This document shows, piece after piece, positions 17,489 through 25,856 of a stretch of 64,000 nt of DNA. Position 1 is the first letter of the stretch; the number at the start of each line of letters is the position of its first letter. The DNA is from Lysobacter sp. BMK333-48F3 (GTDB lineage: Bacteria; Pseudomonadota; Gammaproteobacteria; Xanthomonadales; Xanthomonadaceae). A model generated the notes under the pieces. That model worked only from the letters and a program-made list of their open reading frames with translations, was not told where the DNA came from and did no database searches. The stretch covers positions 1,860,001 to 1,924,000 of the forward strand of contig NZ_JAIHOO010000001.1 of NCBI RefSeq assembly GCF_019733395.1, written 5' to 3'. The position numbers and the translations under genes were made by a program.

Positions 17489-18304
17489 CGCGGAAGTCTC
17501 CTGGTGCGTGGCAAGGGTCAAGGGCGGGCCGTCGATGCGCCAGCCGTCGGCGTTCGCGCTCAGCGGCCAGGCGTAGCCGGGCACGTGCGCCTGCACCGGC
17601 GGCGGGCGCTGGGCGTTGCCGATCACCAGCACGTCGCCCGGACGCAACTGGCGGAAATGGTCGTAACGCAGCTGCGGGCCGTTCCAGCGCAGCGCGACCG
17701 GCACCGGCAGGTCGCCCCAGCGCGCCAGCGCGTTGGGGTCCTGGGCCGATTCGACGATGTCCGAGCGCGACAGCAACTGCCCGACCCAGTTCACCGGCAG
17801 GCGCAGGGTGCCGCGGCTGAGCAGGTGCTGGCCGGAGGGATCGGCGATCGCGAACGCCAGCCACAGCCCGTCGAGTTCGGCCTCGGCTTCGGCGTGGGCG
17901 GCGCGGATCGGGTCGTTGTCGTCGGCGACCGGAATCAGCGCCACGTCGATGGCCTGGCTGAGCTTCATCAGCTGCGCCTCGTGGGCCAGGCTCCAGGCCA
18001 GCAGGCGCGAGCGGCCCTGGTAATCGCTCCAGTGCAGGCCGGTGTCGGCCTCCTGGCTCAGGCTGCTTTCGAAATGCAGCTTGATCCGCGCGCCGTCGCC
18101 TTCCAGGGTGAAGACCTCGCCGTGCACCGGCTGCGCCGGCACGAACTGCAGCCAGGCGCCGTCGCGGGTCGGCCAGCGCTGGCGCAGCGCGAACACGTCG
18201 CGCAGGGCTTCGGCCTGCCAGGGGTGCAGCGCCGGCAGGCGTCCGCGCACCGGCGCGGCGGCGGGATGCGCGGCGGGCGCGATCGCTTCGCTCGTCTCAA
18301 CCAT
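17228..18304 (-). CDS. sctQ: Type III secretion cytoplasmic ring/sorting platform protein SctQ (HrcQ/YscQ)
   Basis: The 358-residue protein has a divergent N-terminal half, a SpoA1-like region (FRQLRPGDVLVIGNAQ) and a C-terminal SpoA/FliN domain (VRLDFDLGRLECKYQELAGFQPGYVFALP ... GRGEIVAVGDTLGVRLISW). It forms the cytoplasmic C-ring or sorting platform with SctK and SctL and recruits substrates to the ATPase. Its first codons overlap the end of the upstream response-regulator gene by 8 bp. A likely internal start at residue 273 is listed separately. Confidence 0.93.
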   Translation of the reverse strand: MVETSEAIAPAAHPAAAPVRGRLPALHPWQAEALRDVFALRQRWPTRDGAWLQFVPAQPVHGEVFTLEGDGARIKLHFESSLSQEADTGLHWSDYQGRSRLLAWSLAHEAQLMKLSQAIDVALIPVADDNDPIRAAHAEAEAELDGLWLAFAIADPSGQHLLSRGTLRLPVNWVGQLLSRSDIVESAQDPNALARWGDLPVPVALRWNGPQLRYDHFRQLRPGDVLVIGNAQRPPPVQAHVPGYAWPLSANADGWRIDGPPLTLATHQETSAMSDTESAAPESAEPTAPDVPVRLDFDLGRLECKYQELAGFQPGYVFALPSRLEGANVVIRANGRDAGRGEIVAVGDTLGVRLISWS

Positions 18305-18902
18305 GTCCCAGCGCCACCTTCATCAGTTCGGGCAGCGAGCGTACCCCGAGTTTGTTCATCATGTTCGATCGATGCAGTTCCACGGTCTTGACGCTGATGC
18401 CGAGCACGTCGGCGATGATCTTGTTCGGCTTGCTCGCCACCACCAGGTCCATGACCTGGCGCTCGCGCGGGCTGAGCCGGGACAGGCGGTCGTCGCCGCC
18501 GTCGGCGCCGGCGTGCTGGCGGGCGTGGGCCATCGCGGTGCGCAGCGCGTCGATCAGGGTGTCGTCGTTGAAGGGCTTCTCGAGGAAGTTGGACGCGCCC
18601 TTGCGCATCGCCTCGACCGCCAACGGCACGTCGCCGTGCGCGGTCACGAACACCAGCGGCAGGCCGATGCCGCGCCGGCGCAGCTCTTCCTGCAGCTGCA
18701 GCCCGCTCATCAGCGGCATGCGGATGTCGCTGACGATGCACTGCGCGCCGCCGCCGCCCTGGCGTTCGCCGGCGAAGGTCTCCAGGAAGGCCGGGCCCGA
18801 GGGGTAGGCCAGCACTTCGAATCCGGCGGTTTCCAGCAGCCAGGCGGTCGACTCGCGGAAGCCGTCGTTGTCGTCGATCAGGTAGATCCGAGCTTCGGTC
18901 AT
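18297..18902 (-). CDS. FixJ/NarL-type response regulator, probable regulator of the type III island
   Basis: The 201-residue protein has an N-terminal receiver domain with acidic Asp10-Asp11, phospho-acceptor Asp59 (IVSDIRMP), the FVTAHGD segment and LEKPF. A LuxR/FixJ HTH follows at about residues 135-195 (LSPRERQVMDLVVASKPNKIIADVLGISVKTVELHRSNMMNKL). The ATG at 18902, with GAGGG upstream, is preferred over an earlier frame start. The gene overlaps sctQ by 8 bp, so it is translated with the secretion genes. The kinase encoded upstream at 19140-20222 is its likely partner. Confidence 0.92.
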   Translation of the reverse strand: MTEARIYLIDDNDGFRESTAWLLETAGFEVLAYPSGPAFLETFAGERQGGGGAQCIVSDIRMPLMSGLQLQEELRRRGIGLPLVFVTAHGDVPLAVEAMRKGASNFLEKPFNDDTLIDALRTAMAHARQHAGADGGDDRLSRLSPRERQVMDLVVASKPNKIIADVLGISVKTVELHRSNMMNKLGVRSLPELMKVALGHG

Positions 18903-19067
18903 GGGCGAACCCTCGCGCCCCGGCGCCGCGCACGGCACGCGCCCGCGCGCCCGGCGGAGCCGGCGGCGGGGACGAACGGGGCGCGGGACGGGGTCATCGG
19001 CGTCATCGGCGGTGCGCGCATCGAGGCCGAGGCCGGTCCGGCGCGCGGAGCGGATCCGGGCGCGACG

Positions 19068-19109
19068 ATATAACCCGACAGGCCGGGGCGGCGGTCGTGA
19101 CCTTTGTCA
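19068..19109 (-). promoter_or_regulatory. Possible promoter/operator before the response regulator
   Basis: In the 237-bp gap between kinase and regulator, the minus strand shows a GTTATAT box (19068-19074). Upstream of it is a TGAC-CTTT-GTCA inverted repeat (19098-19109). Together they could give the regulator and sctQ-sctT their own promoter. No clear -35 element was found. Confidence 0.3.
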
Positions 19110-19139
19110 TGCCCGTGGCCAAAGGCGCAACCCAGGCCA

Positions 19140-20222
19140 TCAATTGCGGGCCTCGTAGCGCGGCAGGGTGAAGCCGAACACGCTGCCGCCGCCCTCGCGC
19201 GGTTCGAAGAACAGCCGGCCCTGGTGGTACTCGACGATCGAGCGGCAGATCGCCAGGCCGATGCCGAGGCCGTCGGTCTTGGTGGTGAAGAACGGCGAGA
19301 ACAGCTGGTCCTGCTCGGCCGGGCTGAGCCCGGCGCCGCGGTCGGACACCCGCACCTCGACCTGGTCGTCGAGGTTCATGCGCGCGTCGATGCGCAGCTC
19401 GCGCTGCGCGGTCGGGATGTCGCGCATCGCCTCGATCGCGTTCTTGACCAGGTTCAGCAGCACCTGCTCGATCATCACCCGGTCGGCGAACACCGGCGCC
19501 AGCTGCGCCGGCAGGCCCAGGTCGATGCGCAACTGCAGGCGCTCGGCCTCCAGCCGCAGCAGCTCGAGCACGGTCGCGGCGATCTGGCCCAGGTCGTGGG
19601 CGTCGCGGCGCGGCTCGCGCGCGCGCACGAACTCGCGCACCCGCGCGATCACCGCGCTGGCGTGCTCGGCCTGGGTGCGCGCGGCCTGCAGGGCGCGTTC
19701 GACCTGGACCGGGCCGCCGGCCTGCTCGACCAGGCGCAGGCTGCCGTTCAAGTAATTCATGATCGCCGCGAGCGGCTGGTTCAGCTCGTGCGCCAGGGTC
19801 GCGGCCATCTCGCCGACCGACATCATGCGCGAGGTGAACAGCAGCTTCTCCTGGCGGGTCTTGTGCGAGTCCAAGGCCTCGATGCGTTCGCTGATGTCGA
19901 TGGCGGTCAGCACCTGCGCCGGCGCGTCCTGGTGTTCGGCGCGGCCCCAATGCAGGGCGTACCAGCGGCCGCTGTGCGGCGCGCGCACCTCGCGCGGCGC
20001 CTCGTCCTCGCCGCCGCCGTGCAGGCGCGCGAGCAGGGCCTCGCGCTGGCCGTGCTCGGCCAATTCGCCGAACTCCTCGCGGTAGCGCGCGTTGCCGGCC
20101 AGCAGGCCGCCGTCGGCGCCGAACAGGGCGCAGGCGAACGGCACCGCTTCGAGCAGGCCGGCCTGGGCCGGTGCGGCCGGCGCGGCGCGCGGACCGGTGG
20201 ACTGGGAAGAAGTCGTGACCAT
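19140..20222 (-). CDS. Soluble PAS-domain sensor histidine kinase
   Basis: The 360-residue protein has no membrane segments. A PAS-like domain at about residues 22-110 ends in VLTAIDISERIEALDSH. The dimerisation/phospho-acceptor helix follows with His145 in AATLAHELNQPLAAIMNYL, a FixL/DctB-like H-box. The ATPase domain contains MIEQVLLNLVKNAIEAM, SDRGAGL and DGLGIGLAICRSIVEYH. A GTG two codons upstream (20228) is an alternative start. It heads the minus-strand unit that runs into the FixJ-type regulator and sctQRST. It probably senses a cytoplasmic signal and controls this island; the signal is unknown. Confidence 0.92.
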   Translation of the reverse strand: MVTTSSQSTGPRAAPAAPAQAGLLEAVPFACALFGADGGLLAGNARYREEFGELAEHGQREALLARLHGGGEDEAPREVRAPHSGRWYALHWGRAEHQDAPAQVLTAIDISERIEALDSHKTRQEKLLFTSRMMSVGEMAATLAHELNQPLAAIMNYLNGSLRLVEQAGGPVQVERALQAARTQAEHASAVIARVREFVRAREPRRDAHDLGQIAATVLELLRLEAERLQLRIDLGLPAQLAPVFADRVMIEQVLLNLVKNAIEAMRDIPTAQRELRIDARMNLDDQVEVRVSDRGAGLSPAEQDQLFSPFFTTKTDGLGIGLAICRSIVEYHQGRLFFEPREGGGSVFGFTLPRYEARN

Positions 20223-20360
20223 GCTCACATCATTGTCCCGGGCCGGCGCTGCGCGGCGTGAAGCGCGACGAAGGTGGCGGCGGCGCTGCGGGCTGCTACG
20301 GTATGGCGCCGCGGCGACGTCGGCCGCGCATTCCCTGTTCCGGTTCCGTCCCGACTCGTC

Positions 20361-20813
20361 ATGCCCATCCCTTTCCTGTCGCGCCCGCTGCTACGCCTTT
20401 GCATCGCCCTGGCCGTCTGGCCGTTGCCGGCCGCGGCGGCGCCTGCCGCCAAACCCGCGAGCCCTGCCGAACCGCCGTCGTTCTTCTTCGAACTGCTATC
20501 GATCATGCTGCCAGTGGCGGTGGTCCTGGTCGGCCTGGTCGCGGTCCTGTACTACCTGCGCAAGCGCCATGGCCTGACCGCGCGCGATGCGCCGTTAACG
20601 ATCCTGCAGGTGCTGCCGGTCGGCCCGCGCGAACGCATCGTGGTGCTGCGCACGCGCAGCGGCCGCGCCCTGGCGATCGGCGTCGGCGGGCAATCGCCGA
20701 ACCTGATCGCCGAACTCGACCCCGCCGACATCGCTCCGGCGGCGGCCGATGCCGGACCAGCCCCGGATCGCAACGCGGAACAGGCCTCGTCCGCGGCCGA
20801 ACCCGAATCGTGA
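20361..20813 (+). CDS. FliO/MopB-family protein encoded inside the injectisome locus
   Basis: The 150-residue protein has a signal-like segment (LCIALAVWPLPAAAAPA), then one membrane helix (IMLPVAVVLVGLVAVLYYLRKR). The FliO-type domain LTILQVLPVGPRERIVVLR continues to GRALAIGVGGQSPNLIAEL. That pattern (L-G/P-x-RERxVV ... R-x-L-x-IGV ... N-L-I-x-x-L) matches flagellar FliO, which helps FliP/FliR gate assembly. Injectisomes usually lack FliO. The gene is divergent from the kinase and upstream of sctV. No strong ribosome site is seen, so the start could be earlier (20274 frame). Confidence 0.85.
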   Translation: MPIPFLSRPLLRLCIALAVWPLPAAAAPAAKPASPAEPPSFFFELLSIMLPVAVVLVGLVAVLYYLRKRHGLTARDAPLTILQVLPVGPRERIVVLRTRSGRALAIGVGGQSPNLIAELDPADIAPAAADAGPAPDRNAEQASSAAEPES

Positions 20814-20820
20814 CCAACCG

Positions 20821-20980
20821 GACCCTACGTTAGTCGAACGCGGTGACGCAATTGCGCACGCGCTCACAAAAATAGCCATGAATGCGCGCGAATGTAGCCG
20901 TCCGTGAACAAGTTGGCGTGATTGTGCGCAAGTCGTACAAATTGCATCTCGTTCATACAAATGATGACAAACAGCACTTA
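20821..20980 (+). promoter_or_regulatory. Likely main promoter region upstream of sctV
   Basis: The 393-bp gap before sctV is locally AT-rich. It contains a GACCCTACGTTAGTC sequence at 20821-20835 related to the CTAG boxes of the island, an AAATAG motif about 44 bp later, and ACAA(G/A) repeats at 20908, 20937, 20957 and 20967. A regulated promoter with a long leader is inferred. No gene is seen in the gap. Confidence 0.4.
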
Positions 20981-21206
20981 GTATCGGCCGTCCGAACCGG
21001 GATCGTGTTGAGGACAGGCGCCATGCATGGGTGCTCAGGGATACGTGACAAAGCAGTGACTGCTTTCACCGTTCGAGACAGGGCCGACTTCCTTCCGATC
21101 GTCAGCCGCGGCCAGACCCCGCGGGCTGGCGCGTCCCCGTCTGCGCGCCCGCACGGCCCCGCCACGATCGTCGCCGTCTCCATCGCCAGGGTCCGGGGCT
21201 GACCGA

Positions 21207-23270
21207 ATGCGCGCATTGCTGAGCTCGTTGATCGCCGCACCGCCCGGCACCCAGCCGCGTCGCCGCGCGGGCTACAGCGACGTGGTCCTGGCCGCGGCCG
21301 CGGTGACCATCATCGGGGTGATGATCCTGCCGCTGCCGCTGGCGATCATCGACACCCTGGTCGCGGTCAACATCGCGATCGGCTTCGGCCTGTTGCTGAT
21401 CGCGCTGTACATTCCGACCCCGGTCGCGTTCTCCAGTTTCCCCAGCGTGCTGCTGCTGACCACGCTGTTCCGCCTGTCGCTGTCGATCGCGATCACCCGC
21501 TCGATCCTGCTCGAAGCCAACGGCGGCCACATCGTCGAGACCTTCGGCAGCCTGGTCGCCGGCGGCAACCTGGTGGTCGGCTTCGTGGTGTTCCTGATCA
21601 TCACCGTGGTCCAGTTCATCGTCATCGCCAAGGGCGCCGAGCGCGTGGCCGAGGTCGCCGCGCGCTTCACCCTCGACGCCATGCCCGGCAAGCAGCTGTC
21701 GATCGACTCGGACCTGCGCGCCGGCCTGATCGACAAGGACGAGGCCAAGCGCAAGCGCCGCCTGCTGGAAGTGGAAAGCCAACTGCACGGCAGCCTCGAC
21801 GGCGCGATGAAGTTCGTCAAGGGCGACGCCATCGCCGGCATCGTCATCATCATCATCAACCTGCTCGGCGGCCTGGCGATCGGCGTGCTGCAGAAGGGCA
21901 TGCCGCTCAGCGACGCGACCCACACCTACAGCATCCTGACCATCGGCGACGGCCTGGTCTCGCAGATCCCGGCCATCCTGGCCACGATCGCCGCCGGCCT
22001 GGTGGTGACCCGCACCGCCGGCGACGAGGACGACCGCCACCTCGGCGAGTCGATCACCCGCCAGGTCTCCGGCCAGCCGCGCGTGCTGCTGATCACCGGC
22101 TGCCTGTCGTTCGGCATGGTGTTCGTGCCGGGCTTCCCCAAGCCGGTATTCCTGTTGCTGTCGCTGGTGCTGCTCGGCGTCGCCGCCTGGCGCTACCGGC
22201 ACCACCATGCGGTGCTGCGGCGCGCGTTCAAGGTGCCCGAGGGCGAGCTGGCGGTCGACGAGAAGCCGGTCAACCAGGACGAAGTCGCGCCGCCGGCGCC
22301 GTTGCAGCTGGAGCTGTCGCCGTCGCTGGCGGCCGCGTTCGGCGAGACCGCCGCGCGCACCCGTCTGGTCGAGGTCGCGCGCCGGCTGCGCGAGGAGTAC
22401 GGCGTGCCGCTGCCGGTGCCGAGCCTGCGCATCGCCGCCGAGCTGGACAACGGCGACGGCCTCGGCGGCTACCGCCTGACCGCGTTCGGCGCGCGCATCG
22501 CCTTCGGCCGGCTGTCGCCGAACGCGCAATTCCGCCCGGCCCGCGCCGGCGATGCCAACGCGCCCAAGCTGGCCGGGTTCTTCCCGCCGCTGGCCGGCGA
22601 ATGGACCGGCCAGACCGGCGGCGACATCCGCGACGGCCTGAGCACGGTGGTCGAGCACTGCCGTGCGGCGCTGGAACGGCGCATGGGCAGCTTCATCGGC
22701 ATCCAGGAAACCTCCAACCTGTTCGGGCGCATGCAGCGCGACTACCCCGACCTGGTCAAGGAAATGCTGCGCGTGGTCGCGCCGCAGCGGGTCGCCGACG
22801 TGCTGCGCCGGCTGGTCGAGGAGGGCGTGCCGATCCGCAACCTGCGCGACGCGTTCGAGGCGATCACCGACGTCGGCGGGCGCGAGAAGGACGTGGTCCT
22901 GCTGACCGAATACGTGCGGGTCGCGCTGAAACGCGAAATCGCCGACCGCTACGCCGACGGCGAACGCACCATGCAGGTGCTGCTGATCCATCCCGAACTG
23001 GAGGATCGCCTGCGCCAGTCGGTGCGCGTCACCGGCGGGGCGACCCAGCTGGCGATCTCGCCCGAGTTGGCCGGCCGGCTCGGCGCCGAGGTGCGTTCGC
23101 ATCTGGGCCGCCAGGCCGACGGAGTCAAGCCGGTGCTGCTGTGTTCACTGGACGTTCGCCGCCATCTGCGCAAGCTGCTGGAGATCGATTTCTTCGAACT
23201 GCCGGTGTTGTCCTACCAGGAACTCGCGCCCGATCTGCGGATCGTGCAGGCGGGCCAGGTCAACGCCTGA
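21207..23270 (+). CDS. sctV: Type III secretion major export gate protein SctV (HrcV/LcrD/FlhA family)
   Basis: The 687-residue protein has about eight N-terminal membrane segments with the FHIPEP-type signature region LLIALYIPTPVAFSSFPSVLLLTTLFRLSLSIAITR. The charged loop LDAMPGKQLSIDSDLRAGLIDKDEAKRKRRLLEVESQLHGSLDGAMKFVKGDAIAG is followed by a large cytoplasmic domain that forms the nonameric ring receiving chaperone-substrate complexes. The C-terminal domain includes LVKEMLRVVAPQRVADVLRRLVEEGVPIRNLRDAFEAI. The length is normal for the family. It opens the plus-strand structural gene series. Confidence 0.97.
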   Translation: MRALLSSLIAAPPGTQPRRRAGYSDVVLAAAAVTIIGVMILPLPLAIIDTLVAVNIAIGFGLLLIALYIPTPVAFSSFPSVLLLTTLFRLSLSIAITRSILLEANGGHIVETFGSLVAGGNLVVGFVVFLIITVVQFIVIAKGAERVAEVAARFTLDAMPGKQLSIDSDLRAGLIDKDEAKRKRRLLEVESQLHGSLDGAMKFVKGDAIAGIVIIIINLLGGLAIGVLQKGMPLSDATHTYSILTIGDGLVSQIPAILATIAAGLVVTRTAGDEDDRHLGESITRQVSGQPRVLLITGCLSFGMVFVPGFPKPVFLLLSLVLLGVAAWRYRHHHAVLRRAFKVPEGELAVDEKPVNQDEVAPPAPLQLELSPSLAAAFGETAARTRLVEVARRLREEYGVPLPVPSLRIAAELDNGDGLGGYRLTAFGARIAFGRLSPNAQFRPARAGDANAPKLAGFFPPLAGEWTGQTGGDIRDGLSTVVEHCRAALERRMGSFIGIQETSNLFGRMQRDYPDLVKEMLRVVAPQRVADVLRRLVEEGVPIRNLRDAFEAITDVGGREKDVVLLTEYVRVALKREIADRYADGERTMQVLLIHPELEDRLRQSVRVTGGATQLAISPELAGRLGAEVRSHLGRQADGVKPVLLCSLDVRRHLRKLLEIDFFELPVLSYQELAPDLRIVQAGQVNA

Positions 23271-23409
23271 CGGAGCCCCGACGATGCCCAGCCGTCCCCT
23301 CCATCGCCGCGCAGCCCTTCCTGTCCATCTTCGGCCGGCAGTCCCGCGCGCATCGCGCGTCCCGGCCCGTTGCGCCGCCTGCCATGGCGGCGCCGAGTAG
23401 GAGTCCGCC

Positions 23410-24777
23410 ATGTCTTCCCCCGACCCGAACACCGAACCCACCATCGACGCCGGCCGCGAGCCGCGCCCCGCCGCCGCGCCCGCGGTGAGCGTGCTGCGCA
23501 TCGTCTCCGGCCTGCACGCCGGCGCCAGCCGGCCGTTGTCGGCGCAGGAAACCCTGTTGATCGGCAGCGGCAGCGACTGCGACATCGTCCTGTCCGACCC
23601 CGGCGTCGCTCCGCACCACGCTTTCATCATGCGCATGGGCGGCACGATCTCGCTGCGCGCGGTCGACGCGCCGCTGCAGATCGACGGCCAGTCGCTGACC
23701 CCGGGCGACCCGGCCGAACTCAGCGCGATGCAGCGCGTCGACCTGGGCAGCGCCTCGCTCGCGGTCGGCGCCGCCGAGGATCCGGCCTGGGCCGCGATCC
23801 TGCCGCAGCACCTCAGCGACACCGCCCGCCCGCCGCGCTCGTCGATGCGCCATCTGCCGCTGATCGCCGGCCTGGCCGCGCTGTCGCTGGTGTCGGTGGC
23901 GATCGCCGCGGCGGTGATGCCGGGCTTCGAGAAGGAGCCCACCGCGACCGAACTGGCCACGCCGCTGATCAAGGAGTTCTCGATCCTCGGCGGCCGGGTG
24001 GTCGAGCACGAGGACGGCAGCGTGGTGGTGACCGGCACGGTCAAGGACGCCGCCACCCGCGAGATGATCCGCAAGCGCCTGGCCACCGACAACGTCGCCG
24101 CGCGCCTGGACCTGCGCACCGGCGACGACATCGCCGCCGACGTGCGCGAGGTGCTGCGCAGCCAGGGCCTGAGCACCGAAACCAAATACCTGGGCAACGG
24201 CGACGTCGAAGTCGCCGGCCGCTTCGAAGACGAAGAGGCGTTCCGGCGCGCGGTCGCCTCGCGCGCGATGCGCGACGTCAACGGCGTGCGCCGGGTGATC
24301 CCGCGCAATCTGTCCGACCAGCCCGCGGCCGGGCCGAGCCTGCCCGAGCCGGCCAAGAAGCCGGCCAGCAGCGAGCCGACCCGGATCGTGCAGATCGTGC
24401 GCGGCGAGTCGCCGCACGTGGTCGACGTCGACGGCAACAAGTACGAGGCCGGCGATACGCTGCCCGACGGCCGCAACCTGATGGTGATCGGGGCCAAGGT
24501 CTGGGCGATGAACAAGCTGACCAACCTGGCCGAAGAGATCAAGGCCAAGCCGCTGACCGCGGCCGAGCTGGCCGCCGCCGCCGCGCCCGCGAGCGAGCCT
24601 GCGGCCGCGCCGGCGCCGAGCGGCACCGCTGCGGCCGCGCCAGCCGCTACGCCTACGCCCGCGACGGCGCCGCAGGCCACCGCCGCCGGCCCGGTTCAGG
24701 CGCCGCCGGCCAAGCCCGCCGCGGCTCCGGCCGCGGTCGCCGAAGCGCCGGCCAAGCCGGCCGCGACCCGGCGCTAG
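23410..24777 (+). CDS. sctD: Type III secretion inner-membrane ring protein SctD (YscD/HrpQ)
   Basis: The 455-residue protein has a cytoplasmic FHA-like domain at about residues 27-120 (LLIGSGSDCDIVLSDPGVAPHHAFI). A single membrane helix (LPLIAGLAALSLVSVAIAAAVMPGF) and periplasmic ring-building BON-like domains follow (EHEDGSVVVTGTVKDAATREMIRKRL; LGNGDVEVAGRFEDEEAFRRAV). A C-terminal segment resembling SctD periplasmic D3 follows, then an Ala/Pro-rich tail of about 80 residues that is longer than usual. TAGGAG precedes the ATG at 23410. It forms the outer ring of the inner-membrane complex around SctJ. Confidence 0.92.
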   Translation: MSSPDPNTEPTIDAGREPRPAAAPAVSVLRIVSGLHAGASRPLSAQETLLIGSGSDCDIVLSDPGVAPHHAFIMRMGGTISLRAVDAPLQIDGQSLTPGDPAELSAMQRVDLGSASLAVGAAEDPAWAAILPQHLSDTARPPRSSMRHLPLIAGLAALSLVSVAIAAAVMPGFEKEPTATELATPLIKEFSILGGRVVEHEDGSVVVTGTVKDAATREMIRKRLATDNVAARLDLRTGDDIAADVREVLRSQGLSTETKYLGNGDVEVAGRFEDEEAFRRAVASRAMRDVNGVRRVIPRNLSDQPAAGPSLPEPAKKPASSEPTRIVQIVRGESPHVVDVDGNKYEAGDTLPDGRNLMVIGAKVWAMNKLTNLAEEIKAKPLTAAELAAAAAPASEPAAAPAPSGTAAAAPAATPTPATAPQATAAGPVQAPPAKPAAAPAAVAEAPAKPAATRR

Positions 24778-24781
24778 GGGG

Positions 24782-24832
24782 ACCCAGGGTTTTCACTAGG
24801 TGGTTTCGCGACTCACGAACCGGTTTCATTAG
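24782..24832 (+). promoter_or_regulatory. Putative promoter with CTAG-type box before needle-like gene 1
   Basis: ACCCAGGGT (24782-24790) and, just after, ACTAGGT resemble the CTAG boxes at 13562, 32355 and 34788. A CATTAG element lies about 43 bp downstream, the same spacing as at the other sites. A promoter specific for the needle-like gene is inferred. Confidence 0.4.
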
Positions 24833-24901
24833 GCTCGGCAACATCCATCCGTAGTTCCACGCCATTCAGCGGCCTCGCCGCACTCCGCAGGAGAGACGTC
24901 A

Positions 24902-25261
24902 ATGAGCAACAACACGGTTAACCCCGCCAACGGCGCCGGCCTGGTGAACACGTTCATCGCCAACGCCAACAACTCCAACAACGTCAGCGTGTCGCGCGGC
25001 GGCGGCGGCGGTGCCGTCGGCGGCGGTGGCGGCGGCAGCTGGTACGAAGCCATGTCCAAGGCCTGGGGCGCCACCCTGGACTCGCAGGCCGCGCGCATCA
25101 CCGACCTGTCCGGCCAGATCGGCGGCGGCAACGACCAGCCTTCGAGCATGGTCGCGCTGACCGCGGAGAGCCTGCGCATGCAGTTCATCTCCAACAACGC
25201 CGCCACCTCGCAGAACAGCGTCGGCGATTCGCTGAAGACGCTGGCCTCGCGCAGCGGCTGA
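24902..25261 (+). CDS. Needle/filament-like type III secretion protein 1
   Basis: A 119-residue, cysteine-free protein with a Ser/Asn-rich N-terminus typical of type III substrates (SNNTVNPANGAGLVNTFIANANN). A Gly-rich linker (GGGGGAVGGGGGGS) and a helical C-terminal half follow (WYEAMSKAWGATLDSQAARI ... LTAESLRMQFISNNAATSQN ... LKTLASR). Its layout matches the product at 32487-32819, so the two look paralogous. Small size, the helical C-terminus and position next to sctI suggest a needle (SctF) or filament subunit. Which of the two paralogues is the needle cannot be told from sequence. Confidence 0.65.
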   Translation: MSNNTVNPANGAGLVNTFIANANNSNNVSVSRGGGGGAVGGGGGGSWYEAMSKAWGATLDSQAARITDLSGQIGGGNDQPSSMVALTAESLRMQFISNNAATSQNSVGDSLKTLASRSG

Positions 25262-25308
25262 TATCGGCGCCTCGCGGCCCGACGTCGCCGCAGCCTGCCG
25301 GAACGGCA

Positions 25309-25328
25309 CCCGGGTCCTCGGACCCGGG
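25309..25328 (+). terminator. Attenuator-like hairpin between needle-like gene 1 and sctI
   Basis: CCCGGGTCC-TC-GGACCCGGG is a perfect 9-bp stem 47 bases after the stop, without a U-tract. It could stabilise the abundant subunit mRNA and lower read-through into sctI-sctP. Confidence 0.5.
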
Positions 25329-25423
25329 CGTCGGCGGTGGTGCGGGGCGGGCGACGGCCGCAGCGTCGAGCGTCGTTTCGTTTCTTTGTTCGTTCGGACC
25401 CCACGTTTCAGGAGAACAGGGCC

Positions 25424-25834
25424 ATGATCGAAGCCATTCAAGTCGCGGCTCCCGCCGCTCAGCCGGCCGCGGCCTCGCCGGCCCAGTCGCCGCAGGCCTC
25501 GGCCTACGACGTACGCGAGTTCGCCGCAGCGTTCGACCGCGGCGCCTCGCCGGCGGCGCAGGGCGGCAGCGCCCAGACCGCCGCGACCGGCGCCACCGAG
25601 CCCTCGCAGGGCACGCGCGCCGTGCTCGCCGCGCTCGACAACCTCAACGGCGGCGCCGACAAGATCGACGCCATGTCCAAGACCATGTCGGCCAACGCCG
25701 CGGACCTGACGCCGGGCGAGATGATCCAGATGACCATGCGCTGCCACCAGTTCATGTTCACCTCGCAGCTCACCTCGAACGTCGCCAATCGCACGTCGGA
25801 CGGCATCCAGCAGCTGTTCCGTCAGCAGTCGTAA
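25424..25834 (+). CDS. sctI: Type III secretion inner rod protein SctI (YscI/HrpB)
   Basis: The 136-residue protein has an Ala/Gln/Pro-rich N-terminal half and a conserved C-terminal helix pair, LTPGEMIQMTMRCHQFMFTSQLTSNVANRTSDGIQQLFRQQ. This matches the SctI inner-rod C-terminus (LLxxQxxxxxxxxxxELxSKVAxKxxxxIxTLxRxQ pattern). The rod links the export gate to the needle in the periplasm and takes part in substrate switching. The ATG at 25424, with AGGAG upstream, was chosen over an earlier frame opening. It sits 22 bp before sctJ. Confidence 0.85.
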   Translation: MIEAIQVAAPAAQPAAASPAQSPQASAYDVREFAAAFDRGASPAAQGGSAQTAATGATEPSQGTRAVLAALDNLNGGADKIDAMSKTMSANAADLTPGEMIQMTMRCHQFMFTSQLTSNVANRTSDGIQQLFRQQS

Positions 25835-25856
25835 TTCGTCATCCAACGGGGGATGC

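Noticed and set aside
13488..21206. HrpX-type PIP boxes (TTCGC-N15-TTCGC) before the type III genes
   Set aside because: None was evident by eye in the gaps before sctU, the FliO-like gene or sctV. A pattern search would be needed to exclude them fully.
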